A stretch of DNA of 64,000 bases from Metabacillus endolithicus (GCF_023078335.1 NZ_CP095550.1:4198001-4262000); one strand, 5' to 3'. Shown: positions 1-10,358, counted from the first letter of the stretch. The notes: generated by a model from the letters alone, not told the origin. Translations and numbers: made by a program.

Positions 1-2
1 TG

Positions 3-446
3 ATCCTTCCTTGGTTTTCTCTGCCATTTATCGATAAAAAATCATTTAAACGGTACTATCCTGCAAGTTTATTTATTTCAATTGTTGTATGGCTTGAAAG
101 TTATATTGCCAAAAAAAGAAGATGGTGGTGGTTTTATGAAAGTATTCATCCAAAAATACGGGGTGAAACACCACTCATTTGGGGTCCTTTTTTTATAGGC
201 TCTCTGTGGATTATGAAATTTACTTATGGGAAATTTTATTTATATCTATTGATTAATCTGCTTGTTGATTCATTCTTTTCTTACCGACTGGTAAACTGGT
301 TTCAGAAATTAGGAATTAGTTCATTGGTTCGTATGACTAGATTACAATTGCTCTTCGTTTTTCAATTTAAAGCACTATTGCTTTATGGTTTTCAACTTTT
401 AAAAGAAAAAAGAAATATAGTAGACCATAATAAATCAACAAGTTGA
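3..446 (+). CDS. Membrane protein, C-terminal part (gene starts before the window)
   Basis: The reading frame is open from the first bases and ends in TGA at 444-446, so the N-terminus lies outside the window. About 147 residues are visible, with two or three hydrophobic segments separated by basic/aromatic loops such as KKRRWWWFY. The style resembles small multi-pass membrane proteins of unknown function common in Bacillus (compare the CBO0543-type protein at 32472). I cannot assign a function. No terminator is obvious before the next gene. Confidence 0.6.
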   Translation: MLPWFSLPFIDKKSFKRYYPASLFISIVVWLESYIAKKRRWWWFYESIHPKIRGETPLIWGPFFIGSLWIMKFTYGKFYLYLLINLLVDSFFSYRLVNWFQKLGISSLVRMTRLQLLFVFQFKALLLYGFQLLKEKRNIVDHNKSTS

Positions 447-491
447 GGCATTACATACCTAATATACAATTAATAAAGGAGAGAAATGTGA

Positions 492-920
492 TTGAAAGAG
501 GAAAATGTTATTGATACTTTAAATGAATTTTTAAAAGGGCAATATATGGGGATTCGTTCTTATGAACATTTTATTGAAAAGCTTGATGATGGATTAATAA
601 AAAAACAATTTCAAACGATGCAACAGGAGCATAAACAGCATGCTTTACAAGTAGCGGAGAGAATTCAAAATCTTGGAGGTACTCCTGTTAGTAGTGAGGG
701 AGTAGTTGGCTCTGTTCAAGGATTCATCAGCCAATTTCAAATCCCAGACACAACAGAAGGTATGATTGAAAGTGCTAAAAAAGGTGAAAGTTATTATGGA
801 ATTGGGATGTCAGAGGAAATAGTTAGAGGAGATTTAGATCAGGAAAGTCGGCAGCTTATTGAAAAGATATTAGATAAAGATCGACAACATGTACAGATAT
901 TAAATGAAATGCTTCACTAA
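492..920 (+). CDS. DUF2383-like four-helix-bundle protein
   Basis: A 142-residue, all-helical, soluble protein. It starts at TTG 492, chosen because AAAGGAG ends about nine bases upstream. The sequence has paired acidic and histidine residues in helices (YEHFIEKL, QEHKQHALQVAERI, DKDRQHVQILNEML), the pattern of ferritin-like bundles of the DUF2383/PA2169 type. Family members are often linked to stress or sporulation but their role is not established. A hairpin terminator follows directly. The family name is from recognition of the pattern, not from a search. Confidence 0.6.
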   Translation: MKEENVIDTLNEFLKGQYMGIRSYEHFIEKLDDGLIKKQFQTMQQEHKQHALQVAERIQNLGGTPVSSEGVVGSVQGFISQFQIPDTTEGMIESAKKGESYYGIGMSEEIVRGDLDQESRQLIEKILDKDRQHVQILNEMLH

Positions 921-945
921 ATTGAGCTGCCATCAGCTCTTTTTT
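921..945 (+). terminator. Intrinsic terminator after the DUF2383-like gene
   Basis: GAGCTG and CAGCTC form a short stem just after the stop codon, followed by a run of seven T residues. Confidence 0.6.
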
Positions 946-1130
946 TATTGCTGTGTTCTAAATTGAGATTCTCCAGCTAATTTCCCCACGTTTTAGTGGT
1001 CATTATACTACCACTTTTTCATATTTTTCATCTACAATGAAAAGAACAACTACAAATTAGCCAATACATACATGAATTGATTATTAAATATAGAAACTAG
1101 AGATAACCTACATGGTGAAGGAGTTTTATC

Positions 1131-3637
1131 ATGAATGACATATTAGCAAGTTATTATACAATGGCAGTTGAGCGTACTAAAACCAAGGTTTTAGAAGATA
1201 TAGATAAGTATTTAGAAAAGAAGGAAACATTACCTTCATACGAACAATATGTGAGAGAACGTGGAGAGTACATCGATCAAATTTGGTTAAACTCATGGCT
1301 AAATACAACAGCAAGTCATGCCGCGAGTTATGAGAAAAAGGAATTTTTAATAGATAGAGGATTTGACTTAGAAGGAGTAACCAAGAAGTTAATAAACCAA
1401 ATGTTTCGAAATGAAATAAGAGATGTAGAAGCCTTTCATGTTCTAAACTGGTTAGATGACATGTTCTTGGATCATAGTGATCATTGGAACGACACATATG
1501 AGAAAGCAAAAGAATTGTATGAAGATCGCAGGAAAATGCAGGAACACCGTGAACTTACCAAAAAGTTAATTTTAAAATTTGAATTTTATATAGAGGAGCT
1601 ACTTAACGAAAACTATGAAGAGTTATATCTTTATGTTCGTTATTTAATTGGTTCTCACCTTGCGATTGAAATTGAGCAAAAAGGTGTGGTTATTGCTTCA
1701 GAAGGCTTAACATTTTCAACATATTTATATGATGAAGCACATCTAGCTTATAACAGACATCAATATGAAGAAGACATGACAGAAATGTATGAAAGATTAA
1801 TATCAGGCTATTTGTTTGACTTTGGTCCTAATTGGATTAAAGAGAGATTATCTTCAGACCTTTTTGATGAATATAAGCATGCTTTTCATGAACCTGTACC
1901 AGACACCTTAATTAAGGAAATAGCCTTTGATTTATTTATGGAACTTGCAGAAGAATTTTTCGCTGACTTACTAGAAGAGTATGTAACAGATTTAACAAAG
2001 CTTATCGATACTCCTTTCGATCTTCAAGCACATCAGAAAATTTTTGAGCATGACCTTTCAGAGCGGGAACGAAAGGTTGTTGAAGAATTAGAAGAGATCA
2101 AACGAAGAAAAGAAGAAGAAGCCAGGATGGTTGATGATATTTTTGGGAGAGAATATAATCCACCAGCTGGACGAAATATCCAATATATTCTTCATGTTGG
2201 AGAAACAAACACCGGGAAAACCTTTCAGGCGATTCAACGTATGAAGGATGCAAGTAGTGGTATTTATTTGGCTCCGCTTCGATTGCTCGCTCTTGAGATC
2301 TACGAAAAGTTAAATGCAGAGGGTATTCCATGTTCTTTGAAAACTGGTGAAGAAGAAAAAACAATTGAAGGTGCTGCTCATATAGCTTGTACTGTTGAAA
2401 TGTTTTATGAAAAAGATTTTTATGATGTGGTAGTGATTGATGAATCACAGATGATTGCTGATAAAGATCGTGGGTTTTCTTGGTATAAAGCCATTACAAA
2501 AGCAAATGCAAAAGAAGTTCATATTATATGCAGCTTTAATGCAAAACCAATGATTTTGCAGCTTCTCGGTGACTCTGATATTGAAATCCATGAATATATT
2601 AGAGATATCCCTCTAGAAGTTGAACCACAGCTATTTCGCCTGAATCAAACGAGAAGGGGGATGCTCTAGTTTGCTTTTCGAGGAAAAGAGTGCTTGAGAC
2701 AGCTTCTGAGCTGCAAAGAACAGGTCGTCAAGTTAGTATGATATATGGAAGCATGCCTCCAGAAACAAGAAAAAAACAAATGCAGAGATTTATTAACGGT
2801 GAGACGACCGTTATCGTAGCGACAGACGCAATTGGCATGGGACTAAATTTACCTATACGTCGAATTGTCTTTTTAGAAAATGATAAGTTTGACGGTACAA
2901 GAAGAAGGTGGCTCACCTCACAAGAAGTAAAACAGATTGCTGGCCGTGCCGGCAGAAGAGGAATTTATAATATTGGGAAGGTAGCATTTGTACACAACCC
3001 AAAATCAATGGCACGCCTGCTAGACCAAGAGGATCAACCACTTCAAGGATTCGCGATTGCTCCGACAACAGGTGTACTTGAACGGTTCCAAAAATATTCG
3101 AGAAAGCTTGGTTTGTTTTTTTATTTATGGGATCAATTTAAAAGTCCAAAGGGAACAAAAAAAGCTTCTCTTGCAGAAGAAAAGCTATTGTACGAAATGA
3201 TTGAAGACACAATCATCGAAGCAAAACTATCTATGGCAGATTTATATGGCTTTTTACATTTACCATTCTCAACGAATGAACCAACCCTTAGAGCTCAATG
3301 GAAACAAAAGCTAGAAGCAATTGTTGATGTAGAGGACCTACCTGATCCTTTAATTAAAGATTCAGGTTTAGAAGAGCTTGAACTCTCTTATAAATCAATT
3401 GGTCTCCATTTATTATTTTTATATAAATTAGGTCGGAACACTGAAGCTCATTACTGGGAAAGACTACGTGAAGAAATTAGTGACAAAATTCATGAGCAGC
3501 TAAAGTCTGGTGTACAAATAACAAAGAAAGTATGTAAAGTGTGCGGGAAAAATTTGTCTCATAAATTTAAGTTTCAAATATGTAATGAATGCCATTTTGA
3601 ACGACAAGAAAGGAAAGAAAAAAAGAAATCACGTTAA
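1131..3637 (+). CDS. Suv3-like superfamily 2 RNA helicase with C-terminal zinc ribbon (frameshifted)
   Basis: About 835 residues once the frame is repaired. Residues 1-345 are a helical N-terminal region without recognised motifs. The first RecA lobe follows, with P-loop GETNTGKT and Walker B VIDESQMI, which is close to the Suv3 form DEIQMI. The second lobe carries ATDAIGMGLNLP and the arginine-finger motif QIAGRAGRRG. The C-terminus has CKVCGK and CNECHF, a likely zinc ribbon. The frame breaks at the five-G run 2656-2660: adding one G joins QTRRG to DALVCFSRKRV, restoring the lobe junction. Mitochondrial Suv3 unwinds RNA with a degradosome. A bacterial role is not established. The start ATG 1131 has GAAGGAG upstream. 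Confidence 0.8.
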
Positions 3638-3639
3638 TG

Positions 3640-3683
3640 AGAAGAGGATAACAAACAGGACTTAATCCTTGTAGTTATCCTCC
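3640..3683. terminator. Convergent terminator between helicase and LiaG-like gene
   Basis: GAGGATAAC and GTTATCCTC are inverted repeats around a smaller inner hairpin, lying between the 3' ends of two convergent genes, so it may serve both. Confidence 0.55.
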
Positions 3684-3692
3684 TATTTATAT

Positions 3693-4541
3693 TTAGTTGA
3701 TGTCTACTTTTCCACTTGAAACATCTATGTTGACTTGGTGTTTACCAGAACCGTAAACACCATACATTTGATCTGAATTCTTTTGTAATTCTTTTAAATC
3801 AAAGTCAGAAGAAATGTGACCACTTCCAATACTTCCATTAAGTGTAAAGTCAGCATTTGATGGAAGATTGATCGTTGCTAAACCAGAGTTGATTTCAACA
3901 TCGATTGAATCAATCAATTTGTTCATTTCTAAGTTTATTTTCCCGGAGGAAAGATCAGCCTCAACTTTCCCAGTATGTTCTTTAATCGTCAGATTTCCTG
4001 AGCTCATATCAAAAATTCCAGATTTAGTTGAGACAGATGAAAGATTAACATTTCCTGATGATCCGTCAAGCTCTAAATCATTTGCTGTTACCTTACTAAT
4101 TTGGACATTACCCGAGCTCATATTAATCATTAAAGAATTCAATTTCATCTTTGACTGACCGTTAAAAGAAACATTACCCGAGCCACTATCAATGATAAGT
4201 TCCTTTTGATAATCCTCCGGAATATATATGGTAATTTCAGTCTTGTTAAACATTGAAAATAGGTTAAACCATTTTTGAGATTTTGATTCGACTTTAATTG
4301 TATCTCCATTTTCTGTTACCACTACTTTTCCTTTTCCTTCTAACTCAGCTCTTACCTGATCCGTATTTTCAGGAACTATTTTCGTGCTAGCTCCGGAAAT
4401 ATCTAATTCAATTTTATCAACTTTATTTGAAACCTCTGCTGAAGAGCCATTTCCTCCGAAAACAAACCATGTTGTGTTTGAATGAATAATGAGGAACAAA
4501 CCTCCAATAAAAAATAAAAGCAAAAATAATTTTTTCATCAT
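3693..4541 (-). CDS. DUF4097 / LiaG-like surface protein
   Basis: 282 residues. The N-terminus has an uncleaved-looking hydrophobic signal anchor (KKLFLLLFFIGGLFLII). The remainder is a repeating beta-solenoid pattern in which SSGNV, SSGNL and SSGKI recur about every 20 residues, typical of DUF4097 adhesin-like domains. B. subtilis LiaG, in the cell-envelope stress operon, has the same architecture. Here the gene stands alone, without lia neighbours, so envelope stress is only an analogy. AAAGGAAAG precedes the ATG pair at 4541/4538. Confidence 0.65.
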   Translation of the reverse strand: MMKKLFLLLFFIGGLFLIIHSNTTWFVFGGNGSSAEVSNKVDKIELDISGASTKIVPENTDQVRAELEGKGKVVVTENGDTIKVESKSQKWFNLFSMFNKTEITIYIPEDYQKELIIDSGSGNVSFNGQSKMKLNSLMINMSSGNVQISKVTANDLELDGSSGNVNLSSVSTKSGIFDMSSGNLTIKEHTGKVEADLSSGKINLEMNKLIDSIDVEINSGLATINLPSNADFTLNGSIGSGHISSDFDLKELQKNSDQMYGVYGSGKHQVNIDVSSGKVDIN

Positions 4542-4651
4542 TTAATCTTTCCTTTCGGTACAATTAGTTGTTATTTATATCTTAAGAAAAAGGAAGGAAC
4601 ACAACAATGAACCCTAGCTTTATTTTGACTAGGGCTAGAGGCGTAGTATGT

Positions 4652-5484
4652 TTATATGTCATTGTTATCAACAGATGTAAGAAACTGATGGTAAAAAGAA
4701 TCACTTGGAATGAGATGAACCAGTGATGCTTGAATTTTTGTGATGTGCGCTAAAGCTCTTGTTCCTAACCAGCTAGTTGGTAAAAATTCAGGAGGTAGCA
4801 TGGGATCCTCTGCAAGAAGCATATCAAGAACTTCTTGGATTTCTAGATAGAAAATAAATAGTTTTAAAGGATCTTGCAGGTTTTCTTTTAAATAAGGATG
4901 GAGCTTTGGTTCATATTCACTTTTAATCCAGTCAAGTTTTTCTCTGTAGATGTTATGAATTCTTTCAAGATCCCATATTCTTGCTGCTTCATTTGGTCCT
5001 TTGGCTCCTTGATTATGGACCTTGTTTAAAAGAAATTCATCACTAACAAGAATGGTTACATATTCTTCAATCTCTAATGTATCTATCATATTTAGTACCT
5101 TGTTTGTTAGATTCCAAGGATAAATATAAACACTATTATATAATTGGCCGAAGCCAAGTTGGATGAGTTGTCTTCGAAAGGCATCTCTTTTTTTCGTTCT
5201 GTTTCAGGGATCTCAGTTAAAATCATGTACCATTTGTTATTCCAACGATGCTGATAAAAATTTTCTGTTCGTTCAATCGTGGTGATGAAATCCCGTCCAT
5301 ATGTAGTTATTGCATAAACTGAACGCTCAGGTGAAGTAATGAATTTTTCTTTTTTTAATTTCGATAACATATTCCGAATCGATTGAGGAGTATAGTTTCT
5401 TGCCTCATAAATGCTAATTATCTTTTTCCCTTCTAATTGTTCTACCTTGGAAAGCAAATATAATATTTGTTTTTCTACCGTCAC
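4652..5484 (-). CDS. PaaX-family transcriptional regulator (frameshifted)
   Basis: About 277 residues in two frames. The N-terminal part (TPQSIRNMLSKLKKEKFI) is the winged helix typical of PaaX. The middle has WYMILTEIPETERKKRDAFR, and the C-terminal part is the PaaX C-terminal domain. The break lies in a seven-T run, 5188-5194: adding one base on the coding strand joins ETERKK to RDAFRRQLIQLGFGQLYNS, which runs into the downstream frame. The start is GTG 5484 because GGAGG sits seven bases before it. PaaX proteins repress aromatic or fatty acyl-CoA degradation genes. The divergent hydrolase is the likely target. Confidence 0.75.
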
Positions 5485-5632
5485 TTTAAACCTCCTGCAT
5501 ATAACCATGAAAAGTACGAGTGTATGTTTATTTGTTTATTTTATCATGATAGGTTGAAAAAATGGTATTCAGTAAAACGAGTTTTAAAAAAATGGTTGAT
5601 GTTTCCAAAGGTATTTTTTATAATATAAAATA

Positions 5633-5644
5633 TAACGTACGTTA
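5633..5644. promoter_or_regulatory. Candidate operator palindrome TAACGTACGTTA
   Basis: A perfect 12-bp palindrome about 35 bp before the hydrolase start and 150 bp before the divergent paaX start. Its position, next to an AT-rich stretch suitable for a -10 element, suits a repressor site. PaaX is the nearest candidate binder, but the match to known PaaX boxes is not clear. Confidence 0.4.
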
Positions 5645-5677
5645 ATAAATTAATTATAAAAAAGCGAGGGAGAAAAG

Positions 5678-6553
5678 ATGATAATGACAGAAGAAACACA
5701 ATATCATGATTCTTACAATAAAAGTCTAGAGCTATGGCCGGTTGAGTATTCCACCTATTATGTGAACACCGCTCAAGGAAAAACACATATTATTGAAAGT
5801 GGTAACAAGACTGCTCCATCTTTAATTTTGTTGCATGGAGGTAGCATGAGTTCAACGATGTGGTACCCAAATGTAATGGAATGGAGTAAAAATTATAGGG
5901 TTATATGTGTGGATATATTAGGAGATAAAAATAAAAGTATACCCCAAATAGAATTTATAGATCGCCCCAGCTATGCGCTCTGGCTTAAAGATGTTTTAGA
6001 TACATTGCAGATTAAAAAGGCAGATATTGTTGGGTTATCTTATGGAGCGTTAAATGTAGTTAACTTTCTTTTGTTTTATCCAGAAATAGTGAACCGGGTT
6101 GTTTTAATGAGTCCGGCTGCAACATACGTGCCGTTTGATTCTAAGTTTTATACACATGCATTTGGTATGGTGAAAAATCCAAGTGGTGTTCAATCGTTTT
6201 TAAACTGGATTTTTGATGATCGTTATAAGCCACATCCTTTTATAGCTGAACAATTAGTGGCGGCTATGAATTGGGTTGAACCTTCTAAAAGTACAGCACC
6301 GAAAGAAAATGGTTTTCCTTATGTGTTTACAGATGAGGAATTAGCTTCAATTAGGAACCCGATTTTATTAATGTTTGGTGAAAATGAAGTAATGTATAAC
6401 GTTGATGAGGCTTACAAGCGTGCTGAGAATTCATCTCCTTGTATGACAGTAGAGTTGGTAGAAGAGGTAGGTCACCTTATGTCTATGGAAAACCCAAGTT
6501 ACATTAATAGGCGAGTGCTAGAATTTCTATCCGAGCAAAGAAGGAACTTTTGA
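5678..6553 (+). CDS. Alpha/beta hydrolase
   Basis: 291 residues with the alpha/beta hydrolase signatures in order: oxyanion-hole LLHGG (51-55), nucleophile elbow GLSYG with Ser121, a late acid in LLMFGENEVMY and the catalytic His in EEVGHLMSMENP. There is no signal peptide, so it is cytoplasmic. The substrate is unknown; family members include esterases and C-C bond hydrolases. It is divergent from paaX with a palindrome between them, suggesting PaaX-type control. GAGGGAG precedes ATG 5678. Confidence 0.75.
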   Translation: MIMTEETQYHDSYNKSLELWPVEYSTYYVNTAQGKTHIIESGNKTAPSLILLHGGSMSSTMWYPNVMEWSKNYRVICVDILGDKNKSIPQIEFIDRPSYALWLKDVLDTLQIKKADIVGLSYGALNVVNFLLFYPEIVNRVVLMSPAATYVPFDSKFYTHAFGMVKNPSGVQSFLNWIFDDRYKPHPFIAEQLVAAMNWVEPSKSTAPKENGFPYVFTDEELASIRNPILLMFGENEVMYNVDEAYKRAENSSPCMTVELVEEVGHLMSMENPSYINRRVLEFLSEQRRNF

Positions 6554-6570
6554 AGAGAAAGAATCAGCAT

Positions 6571-6618
6571 AACATGCACAATCTGTCATCATCATTTAAC
6601 TGATGACAGATTGTTATG
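6571..6618. terminator. Convergent terminator after hydrolase and DUF2512 gene
   Basis: ACAATCTGTCATC and GATGACAGATTGT form a 13-bp stem between two convergent genes. Confidence 0.65.
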
Positions 6619-6631
6619 TAATAACTAACAA

Positions 6632-7105
6632 CTATTTCTTGTTTTCTTCATTTCTTTTTAACGTATTAGAAACATCTTTTAGATTTTCTTCTTCTGCCAT
6701 TTCGGTACCAAAAGCTAGTCTAGAATTCAAAGCAGGACCTCTGCTTCTAGAAAGAGATGGAGTGTTTTGACGTTCTGCAACAAATAGATGGACAAAAACT
6801 TCTGCACCTGTAATGATAACTGCAGAGATGATACTTCCCCATGCTACTTGTAGATAGCTTTCAAACAGGAAGCTTCCAAAGACCCAAACACTAAGGTATG
6901 TGAGTAAAAAGTCAGCAACTGCAGCAGCTCTTTTACCTAACTGAGGTAAAATCACTAATTCCCCAACGGCGTATGAAACAATTGTGACAAATAAACTGAA
7001 TGAAACGATATCAACGATTGTGGCATCAAAAAACAAATCTAGACCAATTCCAAAGGCAATCAGACATGATACAAATTTAATTAATAGTATTGTTGCATGA
7101 TTCAT
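6632..7105 (-). CDS. YndM-like (DUF2512) membrane protein
   Basis: 157 residues with four predicted membrane segments (LLIKFVSCLIAFGIGLDLF onward) and a charged C-terminal tail rich in Glu, Lys and Asn. Length and layout match B. subtilis YndM and other DUF2512 proteins, whose function is unknown. The start is ATG 7105, with AGGAGG six bases upstream; the longer open frame has no ribosome site. Confidence 0.65.
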   Translation of the reverse strand: MNHATILLIKFVSCLIAFGIGLDLFFDATIVDIVSFSLFVTIVSYAVGELVILPQLGKRAAAVADFLLTYLSVWVFGSFLFESYLQVAWGSIISAVIITGAEVFVHLFVAERQNTPSLSRSRGPALNSRLAFGTEMAEEENLKDVSNTLKRNEENKK

Positions 7106-7177
7106 GTAAAAACCTCCTCGTATGTTATTTTGGTCAAAACCGAGAAGTTCATTCAATTTTGGTTAACTATGAAGTTA

Positions 7178-7207
7178 AAAAAAGTTGATTCAATTGAATC
7201 AACTTTT
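7178..7207 (-). terminator. Terminator of the MFS gene
   Basis: A perfect palindrome around TTGATTCAATTGAATCAA, followed on the minus strand by a T tract. Confidence 0.6.
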
Positions 7208-7210
7208 CAC

Positions 7211-8467
7211 TTAAAACGTATTAATTATCCTTTGATTTTGCTCTACTGATTTTCGTTCCTTTATACCAATTGAATATCGATAGCAAAGTAAACCTATAAT
7301 ACCAAGTCCAAAGTACACAACAGCCATAGCTTTAGAAGGAATAAATGCTCCTAGCGTTAAACCTAAGCTACCCAATAACATAGCCACGTTATAAGAAAGA
7401 TTGTCTACTGCCATATATGAGGCTCTAGCTTGTTCATGAACAATTCCTGCTAAAATCGTTTGACGAACAGGTGAATACATTAGCTCTCCAAGAGTAAATA
7501 AAAGAGCTGATAAAACAAGTAAACTAAAAGAATTACTGAACGCAAGAACACTAAAGCTACAGGCGTAAATAGAAAGACCGATGCTTAAAATCACTTTTGG
7601 ATTATATTTACTTAACCATTTCGATAAATATAAAGTGGTGCACACAATCGTAATAGTATTGATAAGCATCATTATTTCAAACATCTTAACCCCTGTTATT
7701 TCAATGGAGAAAAAGTGAGTGTGAAATTCATTTTTTAACCTTACTGCAACATATTTATCAAGTTGAAATTCCAATGACATTGTAAAAATAGTCGCTAGCA
7801 CAAATAACATAAAACCACGATCTTTAAGTACAGCCATATAGTGATTGATAATTCCTACTTTTTGTTGAACTTCTTCAGAATCTATCTTAGTTTTAGTTAA
7901 TGTCTCATCTATAAAAAAGATGATAAGAAGCAGAGTGATGCCACTGACAATAAGAAACAAAAGAAAAAGGATGAACTTATAATCTTCAAAAAGGAGACCA
8001 CCAATTGCGGCGCCTAATGCAATCGAAATGTTACCAGTCCAATATCCGAGACCATAAATAAAGGGTCTTTCTTTTTCAGAGCTAATATCAATAATCATCG
8101 CATTTGCGGCAGGGCCAATTAAACTAGAGCTCATGTTACTTAAGACAAACATTAAATAAGTAATCCAAACGGAAGTAAGCCACGGAGAGTTAACAGATGC
8201 CATCACGGTTAGTGCGATGACCTGAATCACTTGAGCAATGACCATCATTTTTTTACGCCCCATACGATCCGAAAGGAAGCCTGAATATAACCCCACTACA
8301 ATGGAGATAGAAATGTTTATCATTAGAAGTATCCCTGTCATACCGGCTCCAACATGACTACTAAAATAAATGGCCATAAACGGGAGAATGGACATTTGAG
8401 TAATGTCAGTAAAAAAATCTGTGATTAATCTAAGTTTTATCGTTGAATGTAAGTCACGAAATTTCAT
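7211..8467 (-). CDS. Major facilitator superfamily transporter
   Basis: 418 residues with twelve hydrophobic segments. The MFS loop 2-3 signature appears as GFLSDRMGRKKMMV near residue 62. Many Bacillus proteins of this shape are drug or sugar exporters; the substrate cannot be read from sequence. It is divergent from the SgrR-like regulator at 8565 with about 97 bp between the starts. By analogy with sgrR-setA in enteric bacteria, the regulator probably controls this transporter. Confidence 0.7.
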   Translation of the reverse strand: MKFRDLHSTIKLRLITDFFTDITQMSILPFMAIYFSSHVGAGMTGILLMINISISIVVGLYSGFLSDRMGRKKMMVIAQVIQVIALTVMASVNSPWLTSVWITYLMFVLSNMSSSLIGPAANAMIIDISSEKERPFIYGLGYWTGNISIALGAAIGGLLFEDYKFILFLLFLIVSGITLLLIIFFIDETLTKTKIDSEEVQQKVGIINHYMAVLKDRGFMLFVLATIFTMSLEFQLDKYVAVRLKNEFHTHFFSIEITGVKMFEIMMLINTITIVCTTLYLSKWLSKYNPKVILSIGLSIYACSFSVLAFSNSFSLLVLSALLFTLGELMYSPVRQTILAGIVHEQARASYMAVDNLSYNVAMLLGSLGLTLGAFIPSKAMAVVYFGLGIIGLLCYRYSIGIKERKSVEQNQRIINTF

Positions 8468-8564
8468 GCTATCTACCTTCTTTCTTCATTTTTTATTATA
8501 ATGAAAAAAATAAGAAGAAAAACTGTAAACGATGTTAACATGATTTCGTATTTTAGGAGGAACT

Positions 8565-10358
8565 ATGAATCTTATTGAACATTATGTTAATTTGCGATTA
8601 GCCTATCAAAAGTACAAGGAAGAAGAAAAGATTGAAACAACAACAGGGGAAATATCTCTTCATCTTTCCTGTACGATGCGAAATACAAATATTTTGATGA
8701 AGAAAATGATGGAATTAGGTTATCTAAAATGGATGCCCCAAAAAGGAAGAGGGAGAAAATCAACTTTACTTTTTCACCTATCATTACTGGAGGCAGCTAC
8801 TAATAATGTACAAAGACTGCTTGCTGAAAAGAATTTTGAAGAAGCATACTCCTATATTTTGAGTATTCAATTTTCTCAAGTAATCAAAGAAAAACTCTTA
8901 CATAATATGCACAGTCATTTTGGGTTAAAGTCTATCACTCACTCTACTGGTCGAAGAGATACATTAAAGATTCCTCAGAATATGAAAATTCATACGTTAG
9001 ATCCTACTTTTGTTGGAATTGTTCATGAAGCCCACCTCGTACAGCATATTTTTGATACGCTTGTTCGCTATGATCGGGGAAGTAAATCCTATATTCCCGG
9101 CATTGCGCTGGCCTGGGAAGAGAATAATGGAACAGAATGGACCTTTTATTTACGCAAAGGTGTAATGTTTCACCACGGTCGAGTCCTTCAAGCGAAAGAT
9201 GTTCAGTATACGATGGAGAGATTAAGGACAAATCAAAAAATTCCTTATCACACTCTGTTTGAATGTGTGGAAAAAGTAACAATGATAGATGATATAACTA
9301 TACAGTTTACTTTGAATAAACCAAATTACATGTTTCTTGATGTTATGAGCAGCTTTTTCTCCTCCATTATTCCACATGATATTGAATTAGATCCTTTAAA
9401 GCCGATTGGAACAGGTCCATATCAAGTGGAAAAAAATGAAGAACATCTACTTGTGCTTGAGGCATTTCCTCATCACTTTCAAGGAAGACCTTTCTTAGAT
9501 ACAATTGAAGTTTGGCACATGCCAAATTTAAAGGAACAACCAGATAAGATAGAGGAAGAGGTTTATTCTGTGGAACATGATACAGCGACTTATCAAGAGC
9601 TTGGCAGCTTTTTTTTCGTGTTTAATTTGAATAAAAATGGGTGTCATCATCATAATAAAAATTTTCGTTTGGCTATTCAACAAATTATTGACCCATTCAA
9701 ACTTGTAAATGAGCTTGGATATCCAAGAAAATATCCTGCATATAGCTTTAGGTTGGAACAAAGTAAACAAATTGTTAATCACCTACAGAATAATCTAGAA
9801 GAAGCAAAAAGACTGCTATCTTTAAGTGGTTATGAAGGACAAATACTTAAGGTGGCAACATTTGATTTTAAAGAAGCAAGAGAGGATATGGAATGGCTGA
9901 AAATGCATTGTCAGCAAATAGGTCTTAATATTGAGGTGTCCGTCATACAAGCCTCAGAAATCTATGAGAAAAAGGTACTTGGTCTCTACGATATCATTTA
10001 TACTGGTGAAACGTTTGAGATAAATGAGGAACTTAGTCTTTATATGATGTATTCAAGTGATAATAGTGTGCTTCGAATGGCACTAGACTCTAAAACAAAA
10101 CAACATATTGATATAGAGCTTAATTATTTAATATCCTTAGATGATTTAAATAAGCGTTCAGACGGGTTTCACAACATTGAAGATTGGTTAAGAGAAGAAG
10201 CGTATATCATTCAGACCTATCACACAATTGAAGAACAAAACTATCATAAGGCATTAAATGGTATCGAAGTTTCAGGATATGGCATGCCTGATTTACGTTC
10301 GCTATGGGTGAAGCCTGATATAGAGAGTTCATCAAGTTATTCAATTTATATTCCGTAG
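8565..10358 (+). CDS. SgrR-family regulator: winged helix fused to a peptide/solute-binding domain
   Basis: 597 residues. Residues 1-110 form an SgrR_N-like winged helix (MRNTNILMKKMMELGYLKW followed by KGRGRKS). From about 140 to the end it resembles the family 5 extracellular solute-binding proteins of oligopeptide ABC transporters (FDTLVRYD, PGIALAWEEN, VQYTMERL, GTGPYQVE). There is no signal peptide, so the binding domain is a cytoplasmic sensor. SgrR in E. coli activates a small RNA during sugar-phosphate stress. Here the probable target is the divergent MFS gene. AGGAGG precedes ATG 8565. Confidence 0.75.
   Translation: MNLIEHYVNLRLAYQKYKEEEKIETTTGEISLHLSCTMRNTNILMKKMMELGYLKWMPQKGRGRKSTLLFHLSLLEAATNNVQRLLAEKNFEEAYSYILSIQFSQVIKEKLLHNMHSHFGLKSITHSTGRRDTLKIPQNMKIHTLDPTFVGIVHEAHLVQHIFDTLVRYDRGSKSYIPGIALAWEENNGTEWTFYLRKGVMFHHGRVLQAKDVQYTMERLRTNQKIPYHTLFECVEKVTMIDDITIQFTLNKPNYMFLDVMSSFFSSIIPHDIELDPLKPIGTGPYQVEKNEEHLLVLEAFPHHFQGRPFLDTIEVWHMPNLKEQPDKIEEEVYSVEHDTATYQELGSFFFVFNLNKNGCHHHNKNFRLAIQQIIDPFKLVNELGYPRKYPAYSFRLEQSKQIVNHLQNNLEEAKRLLSLSGYEGQILKVATFDFKEAREDMEWLKMHCQQIGLNIEVSVIQASEIYEKKVLGLYDIIYTGETFEINEELSLYMMYSSDNSVLRMALDSKTKQHIDIELNYLISLDDLNKRSDGFHNIEDWLREEAYIIQTYHTIEEQNYHKALNGIEVSGYGMPDLRSLWVKPDIESSSSYSIYIP

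Noticed and set aside
1177..2448. Minus-strand open frames inside the helicase gene
   Set aside because: They are antisense shadows with no ribosome site and no family resemblance; the plus frame has clear helicase motifs.
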